Position numbers and translations under genes: made by a program. A stretch of DNA of 64,000 nucleotides. Origin: Przewalskia tangutica. Lineage: Eukaryota; Streptophyta; Magnoliopsida; Solanales; Solanaceae. A model generated the notes under the pieces. The model made no database searches, was not told the DNA's origin, and saw only the letters and a program-made list of their open reading frames with translations. Shown here piece after piece: positions 45,061-55,565 of this stretch (positions within the stretch are counted from its first letter, which is position 1; every line of letters starts with the position of its first letter). Where the stretch lies: assembly GCA_029844215.1 (NCBI GenBank), contig CM056734.1, positions 18,300,501 through 18,364,500 of the forward strand, in the 5' to 3' direction.

Positions 45061-45196
45061 ATGCTTTACTGGAGTCGAGGGCCTATCAGAAACCTCTCTA
45101 CATGCACAAGGTAGGGGTAAGGTAATGCGTACACACTATCCTCCCCTAACCCCACTTGTGGGATTACACTGGGTATACTGTTGTTGTTGTTGGAGA
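44990..45196 (+). repeat. TS-SINE / SolRTE 3' tail inside module X
   Basis: Contains gtcgagggcctatcagaaac, ctctctacatgcacaaggta, ccccacttgtgggattacac and tgggtatactgttgttgttg. The sister copy at the window end (63940-64000) is cut off by the window boundary. Confidence 0.75.
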
Positions 45197-45410
45197 ATAA
45201 AATATAATAGATTAGTTTTTGGGTTATATACATTAGTTATAATTTTCCTTGCTAAGCTTTTTTTTCCATCCATTCATTTAAATCACATCGTGAGAAAAGT
45301 TTTGAACTTCCGACTATAATTATACTTCCTTGAATAGATAGGAAGTCATATTAGATTTCATCTTAATATCTAAAATCTATTTCAGATTTAGTAAACTTAG
45401 TAGCTTTTTT

Positions 45411-45590
45411 TTTTTGTTGACCGAGATATTCTTCTGGAGCTGACCCTTTTGGGCAAAATGCAGCCTTCGCCCCTCTAACCTTCTCCCACTTAGTTAGTTC
45501 GCTTGGTGTGGGGATCAAACCTGTGGCCTAACACACAAGTCCCTCATCCTTTGTCAATTGAACTAACCACTGGGAGTCTGGGAGCGTAAA
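45411..45590 (-). repeat. tRNA-derived SINE-like element, minus orientation
   Basis: On the minus strand a tRNA-like head (ggttagttcaattgacaaag, then a B-box-like region around 45505-45525) is followed by gaaggctgcattttgcc and gctccagaagaatatc. Related copies lie at 46380-46590, 46695-46890 and 57600-57810. Confidence 0.55.
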
Positions 45591-46379
45591 CTTAGTAACC
45601 TTCTTTTTAAAAGAAAGCAAGTAAATATGGTTTTTTTTTAGTTTTGAAGATATTTCTTTTTGTTTTTCGCCTTTTCGGTGAAGGTGCAAATACTAATATT
45701 CAGATCACCATCTACTAACTTCCTTTTCTTTTTGGAATATTAAATTGAAAATACTATTTCTGAAGTTTTTCTTTTTCCTCCTTTTTCAAGAATGAAGTCC
45801 TTAGTTTTCATTTACCTTAAATTTTTCAACTGTCTTACTGACAGTGAATTTAGTACTAAGTTGATGATTAAGAATCTGGTGTAAAGTTTTAATGTCTGAT
45901 ATATGATTTAGCCATGTTTTGCTACTGCTGAAAAGAGAGTTGGCTGGTAAATGCCCTTTTCTGGAAAAAGAAAAAAAATAGGAAAAAGGCTTTGTTTTCC
46001 TGAATTTAAAATACTATTTTCAGGTTTGGCCTGGCCTTATTTATGTTGATCTTTTATAGTTGGGGGAGGGGAGTTAGTAGTTGTTAAACCCTTACCATGG
46101 TTAATGTTTAACCATTATTGAAGTAACCAACTTTTTCTAAGTTGGAAAATAAAATTTAATAAATTAGTTTTTTGGGGCTTTTATGCATTAATTATAATTT
46201 TCCTTGTTAAATCTTTTTCCTTATATTTTCTTCTGTCTTTCAAATCATATCCTGAGAAAAGTTTTAAACTTCTGTCTATAATTATACTTCCTTGAATAGA
46301 TAGGAATTCATATTATATTTCATATTAATATCTAAAATCAAATTCAGATTTAGTAAACTTAGTGACTTTCTTTTTTGTT

Positions 46380-46590
46380 TTCTTTTTCTTATGTTGACCG
46401 AGAGATTCATCTGGAGCGGACCCTTTTAGGCCAACCGTAGCCTTCCAAACTCGGGGATAATGGGCCTGACCCTCTACCTTCCTCCACTTAAATACCAGAT
46501 ATAGTTCGCTTGGCGCGGGCTCGAACATGTGACCTAGGACACAAGTCCCTCATCCTTTGCCGATTGAATTAACCCCTTGGGGCGTAATCT
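46380..46590 (-). repeat. tRNA-derived SINE-like element, minus orientation
   Basis: Same family as 45411-45590. The minus-strand head reads ggttaattcaatcggcaaag (A-box region), and cacatgttcgagcccgcgcc gives the B-box. The 67-codon minus frame here is part of the repeat. Confidence 0.6.
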
Positions 46591-46694
46591 TAGTAACTTT
46601 TTTACTAAAAGAAAGCAAGTAAATACGGAAAAGATATATTAGATTTCATCTTAATATCTAACATCTATTTCAGATTTAGTAAACTTAGTGACTT

Positions 46695-46890
46695 TCCTTT
46701 TTTTATGTTGACCGAGAAATTCATCTGGAGCCGACCCTTTTGGGCCAACCACAGCCTTCGAAACTCGGGGATGATGGGTCCGCCCCTCTACCCTTCTCCA
46801 CTTAAATACCAGAGTTAGTTCACTTGCCGCGGCGCACAAACCTGTGACCTAAGACACAAGTCCCTCATCCTTGGCCTATTAAACTAACCT
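46695..46890 (-). repeat. tRNA-derived SINE-like element, minus orientation
   Basis: Third member of the family, about 100 bases from the previous one. The conserved gaccgagaaattcatctgg and ccaaccacagccttcgaaac lie on the plus strand. Its head is more diverged. Confidence 0.55.
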
Positions 46891-47587
46891 CTGGGGGCGT
46901 AAAATTAATAACTTTCTTACTAAAAGAAAGCAAGTAAATATGGAAAAAAATTAGTGTTGAAGATATTTCTTTTTGGTTTTTGGTGAAGGTGCAAATACTA
47001 ATATTCAGATCATCATCTACTAACTTCCTTTTCTTATTGGAATATCAAATTGAAAATACTATTTACGAAGGTTTTCTTTTTCCTCCTTTTTCAAGAATGA
47101 AGTCCTTAAGTTTCATTTACCTTAACTTTTTCAACTGTCTTACTGACAATGAAGTTAGTAGTAGCTGATGAATTAAGAATCTGGTGTAAAGTTTTAATGA
47201 CTGATATATGATTTAGCCTTGTTTTGCTACTGCTGAAAAGAGAGTTGTATTACTCGATGCTTTTGCACCAAAGATTTAAGGTTTTAGACTTCAATTCTGC
47301 ATAAAAAACGAACTCTGATTTTGTATCTTCTGATTGACCAAAGCTGGAAGGAACATTGTATCAGAGTGAAAACCAGTATTTTCTGTAAAACTGTGCATAG
47401 TAATTTATGCTTAGAGAACTTTTTCACTCAGATACTGTCCAAAAAATAAAACTTTAACTGTCAGTTACAACTTGTTGTCTTTATCTGATCCTTTCCTGTC
47501 TGTGTGATCACATACAGACAACCTATTATGTATTTTTGCAAAACCTCCTACACTGCTGAAAGTTAAAGCTATTATCTCTTAGGCGCC

Positions 47588-48241
47588 TAGGTTGAAAGGT
47601 AATTTCTATAGAGTTGTGGTTAGACTAGCACTGTTGTATGGGGTGGCAACGTCTCAGATGGAAGTGTGGCCATACTAGGAGAGATATGATTAGGAATAAA
47701 GATATATGGGTCAAGGTCGTTGTGATCCCGCGGAGGATAAGATGAGGGAAGCGAGACTGAGATGGTTTGGACATGTGAAGAGGTGTGAGGATGCGCCAGT
47801 TAGGAGGTGTGAGAGATTGACGGTCGTAGGAGTTGGGAGAGGTAGAGGTAGGCCGAAGAACTGGGGAGGTGATTAGACAGGATATGGCTTAACTCTAGTT
47901 GATTGAGGACATGACCTTAGATAGGAAGATTTGGCAGTATAGAAGGGTAGTAGATATTTGTGTTTTGTCGTGTTATGTGTGAGAGAGGTGGAGGACTGGC
48001 CTTTCCATCTCCTATTCTCCTTTTCACAGTTGTGTTATTTTGGTATAGCGTCGATCATTATCTTTATGTGTGTATTACTATGTTGTACCATTTGTTTTGT
48101 ATCTTGATATTTTGCTGCCTTATTTTTCATGCAACCTTGTATTGATTATGTTTCTTTTGAGCCGAGGGTCTATCGAAAACAACCTCTCTACCCTGCAAGG
48201 GTGGAGGTCCCACTCATTACACTGGGTATGTTGTTGTTGTT
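47588..48241 (+). mobile_element. SolRTE-type LINE, 3' end including reverse-transcriptase C-terminus
   Basis: Encodes in broken frames the RTE C-terminal region: RLKGNFYRVVVRLALLYG near 47588-47640, then RLRWFGHVKR-like residues near 47757, a Cys-containing APVRRCERL, RGRGRPK and a WGxxIRQDMA-like end, followed by the RTE 3' UTR and the (GTT)n tail at 48229-48240. Copy C (58195-58210) has the uninterrupted target (tctcgttacattcactgac). An in-frame stop and indels make it inactive. Confidence 0.85.
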
Positions 48242-48269
48242 GTATTCACTAAACAAGACTTAGTAAGGA

Positions 48270-49080
48270 AGAGAAGGAACAAATGCATTCTCCATTTCTT
48301 TGCGTGTTGTTTTATTTGAAGTACTCTAAAGAGAGAACCATGTTCTAGATTTATTAAATACATCAATAGCTCCTCTATTGACCATTTTAGAGAAGAAACC
48401 CATTTGAAAGGGTTTTTGTTGGATGAAGATGGAAGTTTCCACTAGTTGCTAAACCAATGTAATGTAGAAAGTGAACTTTCTGTGACTAATATGCAAAGAA
48501 TTCAAATAGAAGGTAGTCATGTGAGATATGGCAACAATGTACTGCTATAAATTATTTAATTAAGAGTCTTTCTAAAAAAATATGAAGAGAGAATGCTATA
48601 CTGGTACTAGCTCCACAGGTAATAGGTAGTTGAGATTCAACTTTGTTTAAACATACGGCGCATTTAATCTTTCCTTTTATTTTGACAAAGTAAAATTTCA
48701 TACTATGCATTGTTCTTCATCCTTTAAAATCGTGAAAAGTAGTGGGACATAATCCCTCCTTTTTATATTTTTTTAATGACGAGGGAACCCACGGAGAGAT
48801 AACCCGCACCAGGCAAGCCCTATGCGACGATCTCGGCCCATAAGGCAAATCCCCTACTGTCGTAGGCAGGGGATTTCAAACTTGAGACCTTCATTATGGA
48901 AGCCCCGTGCTCAACCAACTGAGCCAACCTCCTTTTTCCATTTTCTTCCCCTTCCTCTTCATTCAAATGGATTAACCCTAACGAAAAGAGGAAAAAATAA
49001 ACGAGGATTTCAAGAGTTAAATCTACCCCACTATGAGATCAAATTGACTAATATTCAATTACTTCTGGAAGAGTGAAGTA
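48270..49080. repeat. segmental duplication module S2, copy B
   Basis: Colinear with 58230-58900 and 21070-22303. It contains a SINE insertion (48765-48927) absent from both other copies. Non-coding. Confidence 0.85.
48765..48927 (-). repeat. tRNA-derived SINE with target duplication
   Basis: On the minus strand: head ggttggctcagttggttgag (A-box), ggtctcaagtttgaaatccc (B-box), a body with gcctggtgcgggttatctc, and an A-rich 3' end (plus-strand atatttttttaatg). Flanked by cctccttttt at 48755-48764 and 48928-48937. Copies A and C have the empty site (ccctcccttttccatttt). Confidence 0.9.
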
Positions 49081-49102
49081 ACCCTAATTCAATTGCAAGG
49101 CT

Positions 49103-51028
49103 ATACTCTTCGGTGCCCACGAGGTTTACTAGTCATCCCACTGTCGACAAGTCTTAGTGGATCCATCATCCAAGTATAGCACGAGGTCAATAGTCAAAAC
49201 ACTATAGGGAAGAAAGAGAACTATTTAAAATAACATACACAATCGTTATGCAGGTAGAAAGGTCAGTTTATAGTAATACTGAAAACCAGAACTCCATAAC
49301 TCCATAAGCACTCTGAGAAACTACACAGAGTATAATACAGACAAGACAACGACTAAGGGATTCGAGTCATTACAGTTAAGCCATTATTCATGGACAGTAC
49401 CAATAAGGTGCATTCATATTAGAGAGGACCTGTAGCATTAGTAACTAATAGCTTTCTTTGTGCCACTAAGCATCCAGATCAGCGGCGAACACGATCTTTA
49501 ACTGCAGCAAGATCAAATAGAAAGATATATTACACAAAGTTAATGATTGAACCATATGAATGAGAAACCAGATTCTTGTCTCCTCAAACAGAACCATAAC
49601 TACAGCAAACAAGTACTAAATAGAATAATTAGCTGCTTAGCCTAGCAAGTTAAACATCTTCAAGAAACTACAACCATTAACAGAACTGCGGGGTAAGAAA
49701 AACAATTTAGAGACTACATATTTAACTTAGCAATCATAGCTATTGCACAGGAGCAGGGTACCCTGTGCGCACTCGAAGAGTAGCGGTTGTGGGTTCCCTT
49801 GTCATAAAAAAAATTAACTTAGAAATCATAGGTCATCTAAGAACTAAGGTGCCAACATCATACCAGACAAATCAAGAATGGCCAGAATTGGGTGAAATAA
49901 GATGAGAACCGGATTAATGAATACGAATAGCTCATTAATTATGAGAGTGTAAACCAAAAAAGATAAGAGGGAAAGGATAAATAGGGCAAGTGTAGATAGA
50001 GGTTGTTACAATGATAAGTTCAGCATCAAAGGAAGAAAGCACAAGGCTGGTGGCAAAGTCACCATGAACTAGCTAGACTATAAACAAGCCATATCAGATT
50101 TTCACATGCATTTTCTATATCAAATAATAAAACGCTGTACATGAATTTACAGAGCAATGAGAGCGAGCATAACACATGATACACATCAGAAAATTAACAC
50201 AAACCAGACAAGTTTTTTTCTTTTTCTTTTTTGATAAAGGTAAAAACACCAACCAGACAAGTTTGCAAGGCTTAGAATCACATTCGAGCTCCAAATGTGA
50301 TGTTTACTTAGATATTTGGCAACCTAAACTACATTCACGTTTATGCTGCTCACGCATGATTTTTGGCATTTATTACGCAACATACTTTTCCTAAAGTAGC
50401 ATTTCTAAGAATGATGGCGTCCGAGCCAATATTCACCAGGTACCTCCTAAATTAACATTTATACTCTACAATTTAGTTATCTATAGGCATACGTTGAACA
50501 TAATAAATATTACAAATAATTCAGTTGACAAACCACCTAAAGTATCGTGTTTATTGGGATCTCATTTATCCAAATCTATTCATAAAAGAGACACATCAAT
50601 AGGACTACGTACTCCTTGATATTCTTCAACTGTCCAGGAAAAACACTTTCCAGATCAACTTCACAAAACCCTCCTATATATAATATATTAGTCCTTGCCA
50701 TCCGAATCCAACCTAAGTAAATGATATTTCTTTAAGTATATAATTACGTAAAAGTGAATGATTAGTCAATCACTGAAAAACAAATGAAAGCGCTTTACTT
50801 ATAGTATAAATCGGATACTCATCAATATGACAGAACAGAAAACAATGACAAGCATAGTGGAACCCTAAATCTCTCTTCATAATAGGTTTCTCAACCCTGC
50901 ACCAAAAAGTAACATTAATAACAATTATACAAAAAGACATAAAACATGCACATAAGACAAAAATGGAGTAGTTATATTAATGCTTCCGAAGAAGAAAATC
51001 TGCTATAGCATATGAAACATGTAGCGAT
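49103..51028. repeat. segmental duplication module S1, copy B
   Basis: Colinear with 18520-20480 and 58917-61240. Carries a truncated SINE at 49740-49813. It lacks the RTE fragment and the hAT MITE present in copy C and so shows their empty sites (aaaggataaatagggcaag near 49973; tatgctgctcacgcatg near 50341). Confidence 0.85.
49740..49813 (+). repeat. 5'-truncated SINE 3' end with target duplication
   Basis: Contains ctattgcacaggagcagggt, ctgtgcgcactcgaagag and cggttgtgggttccc, then an A-run. Flanked by ttaacttagcaatcatag (49722-49739) and ttaacttagaaatcatag (49814-49831), an 18-bp duplication with one change. It appears to be the 3' part of the same kind of SINE as at 48765. Confidence 0.8.
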
Positions 51029-51342
51029 CCTTTTAGATTTCATTAGCTCCCTCAATATGGCTTACAGTGTCCTCTTTGAAGAGTTCTTCGGTGAAAGGAT
51101 CGCTAGCATCCAAGGATAGATCATATTTTTACTTACTGGTTAACTCCCTGATTTAGAATTGAAGTTTTTGTTCTCAGGAGTCAACCATGATTCTTTTGTG
51201 TATGTTACATGCATCTCATTGATGCCTATCTAATATTAACATCTTACTTCATCAAAAAAATATAACATACAAAATTGGTTTCGAGAAAAACTTGGCTTTA
51301 ATAGTGAGGTGTTATATAAGGATGTTGTTATAAAGTGAATCA
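51029..51342. other. stretch between module S1 and the plastid rRNA fragment
   Basis: No gene or repeat recognised; the duplication with copies A and C ends at about 51028. Confidence 0.5.
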
Positions 51343-51815
51343 GATAGGACCACCTTACAAGGTTAAATACTCCTGGGTGACCGATAGCGAAGTAGTACCA
51401 TGAGGGAAGGGTGAAAAGAACCACATCGGGGATTGAAATAGAACATGAAACTGTAAGCTCCCAATCAGTGGAAGGACCGCGTGCTTGTTTAATAATGAAT
51501 TTGTGACTCATACGGAAGTGGATTGGTTAACGAAACCCACCGGAGCCGTAGCGAAGCGAGTCTTCATAGGACAATCACTGCTTATGGACCCGAACTTGGG
51601 TGCTATCCATGACCAAGATGAAGCTTGGGTGAAACTAAGTGAAATTCCGAACCGACTGATGTTGATGAATCAACACAGATAGGGGTGAAATGTCACTCGA
51701 ACCCATAGCTAGTTGGTTCTCCCTAAAATGTGTTGAGGCGCAACAATTGACTAGAATTTAGGGGTAAGTACGGTTTCGGTGTGGGCTGAGAGATCGGTAC
51801 CAAGAGAACACGCAT
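51343..51815 (+). pseudogene. plastid 23S rRNA fragment transferred to the nucleus (NUPT)
   Basis: Decayed but unmistakable plastid/bacterial-type 23S rRNA: gaccaccttacaaggttaaa, ctgggtgaccgatagcgaag, tagtaccatgagggaagggt, gaaatagaacatgaaac, cccaccggagccgtagcgaa, ttatggacccgaacttgggt, gaccaagatgaagcttgggt, gaaccgactgatgttgatga, ctcgaacccatagctag and gttgaggcgcaacaattgac. There are several short deletions, and many changes look like C-to-T or G-to-A. The agtagtaccgtgagggaagg form is plastid rather than mitochondrial. The 65-codon frame at 51485 is inside it and is not a gene. Confidence 0.92.
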
Positions 51816-52690
51816 AGATGATGGTTATATACTCCTCGAGTTTTATGAGCTTATTTGACATCAATTTTATGTGAAGTTAGAGATAGTATGTATTTATGTG
51901 TGGATATTGCTAATTTACGTCGCTTTGTATCTTGGTAAAGAAGAGCCTAACTTGAGAGCAAAATTGATGAAACGAAGAAGAAACGAGTGAGAAATGGAAC
52001 AAAAAGAGGTGCGCGTTCACGCACCTGGGACAAGAACGCACAAGCAAGGCAGACTTGTTAGATTAGCTACGCGATCGCGCAACAATACATTGGAAAATAT
52101 TAAGTTGAGGTTATTTTGAGAATTTTAAGGACGAACCCCGGAAGCTATATAAGTTTTTTTAGCTCGTCCCAATTAAGTCATCCTGGTTTTTAGCGAAGAA
52201 AACTCTTGGAAGCTTGGAAGATTCACGTTTTCACTGCTTCTACAATCGATTCAATACGGAAGTTTGGATCGAAAGTTCGTTGTAATGACTTCTAGTTTGC
52301 TTTCTTCTTCTTGTTATGCTTATCGCTACTATTATGGAGTAGATTATCTTAGGGTTCTTGACGGACATGGTTTTTGAGACTTATGTATGGATTAAGTGCA
52401 TTCATTGGTAGAATTCTTGTATGGAGTTTTGAATATTAAACATATGATTTCTATATTTTAGTTTAATAGAAAAAAGAACTACTTTATTGAATATTTATGC
52501 AAGCATGTTGTGGTTGGAGTGCAATTCTTTTTAGTAATAGTAAGAACTTTCTTGAACAGTTACCGCTGTGAGAAAACTTGTAATTCCCGATTAAGAGAAT
52601 CAATCATGAACTCCTTTATATAGTAAATAGTATCAAATAAACGTGTGAAAGCATATTGATCTGTTGCCCTAAATTGGATATGCCACACCA
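51816..52690. other. unidentified stretch, perhaps a retroelement remnant
   Basis: Contains a more GC-rich island (about 52005-52080: gtgcgcgttcacgcacctgg, ctacgcgatcgcgcaac) of a kind I associate loosely with dispersed Solanaceae repeats. No termini or coding motifs were found. Confidence 0.35.
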
Positions 52691-52867
52691 TTTTCTCCAA
52701 GTCCAAGGATGCAAAATTATACATGTACTTCAATCCAATTTGGAAATTAAAACAAAGAACAAAATTGCAGTTTTAACAAACAAATACAGTCTCAACTGCT
52801 CATCAAAAGAGGAAAGTTACCACCTTTAAGGAATTTATTTTATGTGAAGGGAATGACAAAGTTACCT

Positions 52868-53509
52868 TTAACCATCAAGGTTACCCTGTCCACTGCTGCC
52901 TCCATTAGCATAGGGATTCTCCTCAGCAGCCTGCCAGATGGACTGCCACGCCTGAGGCGGAGGCTGAACATACATTGAGGGATCAACCCCAGGCATAGCA
53001 GGCTGGACCATCATCACACCAGGTGGAGCAGGCTGGCCCATTGGAGGGTAATAGTAGGGCACACCACTTGCCGTGGAGCCCACCATGCCAGCAGCCCCTT
53101 CCTTGTTCTGATCAAGAGGAATAACGTTAACAAGGAAGTCGAAAATGTCATCCCGTTTAATCGCGGCTTCGATGTCGTTCTTGGTCAAAGTCCGGCGCCT
53201 GTTCTCCTCGGTGTGAAGCCAGGAGCGAATGGTGAGTTCGAGAATGAAGAACTCACAAGCCTTGGCAAACACAATGGGTGCTTCAGCAGAGATCATACGG
53301 ACATCCTCATCAGCTTTCATGATCTTCTTGATGCGGGCGAGGGGAAGTAGGTGGTTCTTGAAATCGATAACTCCCTCAATTTCTTGTCGCTGGTAGTTCC
53401 AGAACATATCTAGCTGTTGCTGAAGGAGGTGTTGGTAGTGTTGCTGTGCCAGTGGGTAGCCACCGGACTGAGCCGCTGCAGCTGCCGATTGGTGAGAGTT
53501 GTTTTCCAT
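52868..53509 (-). CDS. NF-YC: NF-YC subunit (histone-fold transcription factor), copy 2
   Basis: Encodes 213 residues in one exon; same role as copy 1. Ala/Gln-rich N-terminus, FWNYQRQEIEGVIDFKNH, the core LLPLARIKKIMKADEDVRMI, EAPIVFAKACEFFILELTIR, SWLHTEENRRRTLTKNDIEA and DIFDFLVNVIPLDQ, then a Pro-rich tail (VPYYYPPMGQP, MPGVDPSMYVQPP) and a Gly-rich end. It keeps the usual Asp in DIFDFLV but has less common residues elsewhere (FFILE, AAIKRDD, NVIPLDQ). Longer than copy 1 through N-terminal Ala and tail insertions. It sits between module S1 copy B and the deleted DnaJ, matching the NF-YC then DnaJ order of unit 1, so the two NF-YC genes are tandem duplicates. Probably functional. Confidence 0.95.
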   Translation of the reverse strand: MENNSHQSAAAAAQSGGYPLAQQHYQHLLQQQLDMFWNYQRQEIEGVIDFKNHLLPLARIKKIMKADEDVRMISAEAPIVFAKACEFFILELTIRSWLHTEENRRRTLTKNDIEAAIKRDDIFDFLVNVIPLDQNKEGAAGMVGSTASGVPYYYPPMGQPAPPGVMMVQPAMPGVDPSMYVQPPPQAWQSIWQAAEENPYANGGSSGQGNLDG

Positions 53510-53581
53510 GGCGTTACAAACGAGGGCGATTTTTCCTATGTTAATACAAATGGAACAAGGCCTGTGTAGCTCAGCTGTGCT

Positions 53582-53592
53582 CTATATATTAT
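53582..53592 (-). promoter_or_regulatory. candidate TATA box of NF-YC copy 2
   Basis: An AT-only run (plus strand tatatattata) about 75 bases upstream of the ATG on the coding strand, a plausible spacing for a plant core promoter with a short leader. Supported by position only. Confidence 0.3.
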
Positions 53593-54612
53593 ACACACAC
53601 ATTAAATTATTGATTTTGTAAATCTAATTTTGGATTCAAAAGGTCAAATTTGCCCCTCAATTACGAAAAACAATTAAATTTAACCTCGTACAACCGATAT
53701 TATACAACTGTTCCACTATATAAACTTGGAGAATGTCGTAGTCCCTCTATGAACTAATTTATGGTTCTCATTTCAGCACATTCTCCCATGTTCAGCTTAT
53801 ATTTCTCAAGTTTCTTTTTTGGTTGTTTCAATATTGTTTTAGACAAGTAGTTACTGTAAATATGATAGTAGTGAACTGGTGGTATGTATTGAGGTTTCTT
53901 TTATTTAGGAACTGGTGGGCACCAATTAACATTTATCAGTATTAAGGTATTGTTGTCAAATGTTAGTTATACTCAAATCTTTATACACAAATTTTATTCC
54001 ACGATATGCACCCATGCCAAAATTCACAAATAACCATTGTTGTGGAATTCCAAATTTCACATGTGAAACTCTAAAGATTTTACTTATAGAATTTGCAACT
54101 TCGTGACAATGAATTTTTAGGGGAAAAAGTGGTCAGTGGGCGTTATTTCTACAAGTACGTGTGCATATGCAAGCACTTCAAATTCATGGACCAGCTCCAT
54201 GCATAATGTAGCAATATAAAAAACCAGCAAATAAGAAAGCTAAGAAACTGAAGTTCAAAAGGAGAAAAAAGAAGCAGAAAACAAAACATTTGGACTATGG
54301 CAGTAAACGAGAAATGATTAACAGTTTATATGCTAAAAATGATTTGAAATCCCTGTAGTGCACCTTCACAACAACAGCACCACATAGTCCATCAAAACCA
54401 CTAAAAAAGAATTTGAAATGATCAACAGTTTATAAACTTAGATGGTCAAGAAAATTTGTTGTCCAAAAGTTACTTAAGAAAAACTATACAGTATTTTCAA
54501 GTTTTAATTTAACAGTATAGCTCTTTCTTAATTTGGTAAACCTACCGAAGAAAAAAAAAACTCAACCCCAAACGTTCCATCGGGTGCTGGATTCATTTTC
54601 TTCTTCATCTAC
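53593..54612. other. spacer between NF-YC copy 2 and the DnaJ pseudogene
   Basis: No gene recognised. About 53960-54200 and 54485-54612 resemble 38710-38900 and 38890-39005 in unit 1. In unit 1 the copia element occupies the corresponding interval. Confidence 0.6.
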
Positions 54613-55405
54613 ACTACTCTATCATCGGCAATCAAACAAGGGCAAAGCCCACTATGCCTAGAGTCCTCAGGAAGCAACTGAGCTTGTTTCTCTCTAGGCT
54701 TCAACAGTACTTGCTTCTGCCTTCTTCCTTCTTGAATATGTCACTATGGGCTTTGTCACATTTCTGTCGCCAACCACATAGGACTTCTCCTCCTTTTTTT
54801 GCTTTCACCACATGTGCTTTCTGACCCAACTCTGACTTTAAATCAGCTATGCGTCTCTTTTTCTTCAGAAGAGCCTCTTGATTCAGTGCACTCATAGCTG
54901 CTTCTGCATGAGCTCTCTTCAAATTCGCACCAGCTGGCTGGCCGGAGTGTGCAGTTTGCCTATGGAGACGTGCTGGTTGCCTTGCATGGACATATTCTTT
55001 ATGGCATCCCTCTTAGCTCGCTCATTGTCATACACCATTTTTTGGTTCTATCAGACAACAAACTCCACGCTTCAGATATCATCCTAAACGCCCCATCTGC
55101 CCCAACAGATTGATTTTTATAAGGGTGAAGAGCTAGAGCAAGCTTTCTGTAATGTTTGCTTATTGTTTCATCATCAGCTGAGGAATCTACAGAAAGGACA
55201 CCACAAAAATTCACTTCACCGTGAATCTTCTTCTCATAAGCAACATAACGTTGACCACCTCCAGGAACTGAGAAAGACCATCAAGGCCTGGAAACATATT
55301 TTGAGTCTTCAAAGCAAATCTTTGAGCTCCAGCAATGCCCCTCTCAGTTAATTTCCGCTCAGCAATTTCTTTGGCCTTAACAGCTTCATCTTTATTGCAT
55401 TCCAT
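54613..55405 (-). pseudogene. DnaJ-DUF3444 copy 2, DUF3444 deleted
   Basis: Starts like copy 1 (MECNKDEAVKAKEIAERKL from ATG 55405). A lost base near 55249 shifts the frame after EVVNV, the J domain continues from about 55214 in another frame, and a further break follows RTKK near 55040. The J-domain HPD motif reads HPY (LHPYKNQ), which would abolish Hsp70 stimulation. After KKKRRIADL the sequence jumps to the extreme C-terminal region (CDKAHSDIFKKEEGRS), so about 1.1 kb including all of DUF3444 is missing relative to copy 1. Clear pseudogene. Confidence 0.9.
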
Positions 55406-55565
55406 TTGCCTACAACTTTGACAGGCTGCAAATAAGCCAACTTTATTGTCTCCCTCAGATTCAACCAGCAAATGGAGCAATACTCGACAACTTGGTTATT
55501 GCGTGAAGTTAATTATGGAGAACTGTCATCAACTCTTCAGACCCTAGCACACAAACATTACAAAA

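Larger units (their letters stand above)
45197..47585. repeat. internally repeated part of module X
   Basis: A unit of roughly 1.3 kb recurs, seen by the phrase ggtgcaaatactaatattca, then cttccttttctttttggaat and cctccttttcaagaatgaag at about 44390, 45690 and 46985, and again at 57900 and 63305. The units differ by SINE insertions (45411-45590, 46380-46590, 46695-46890). Non-coding. Confidence 0.7.

Noticed and set aside
51485..51682. 65-codon frame
   Set aside because: It lies entirely in the plastid 23S rRNA fragment.
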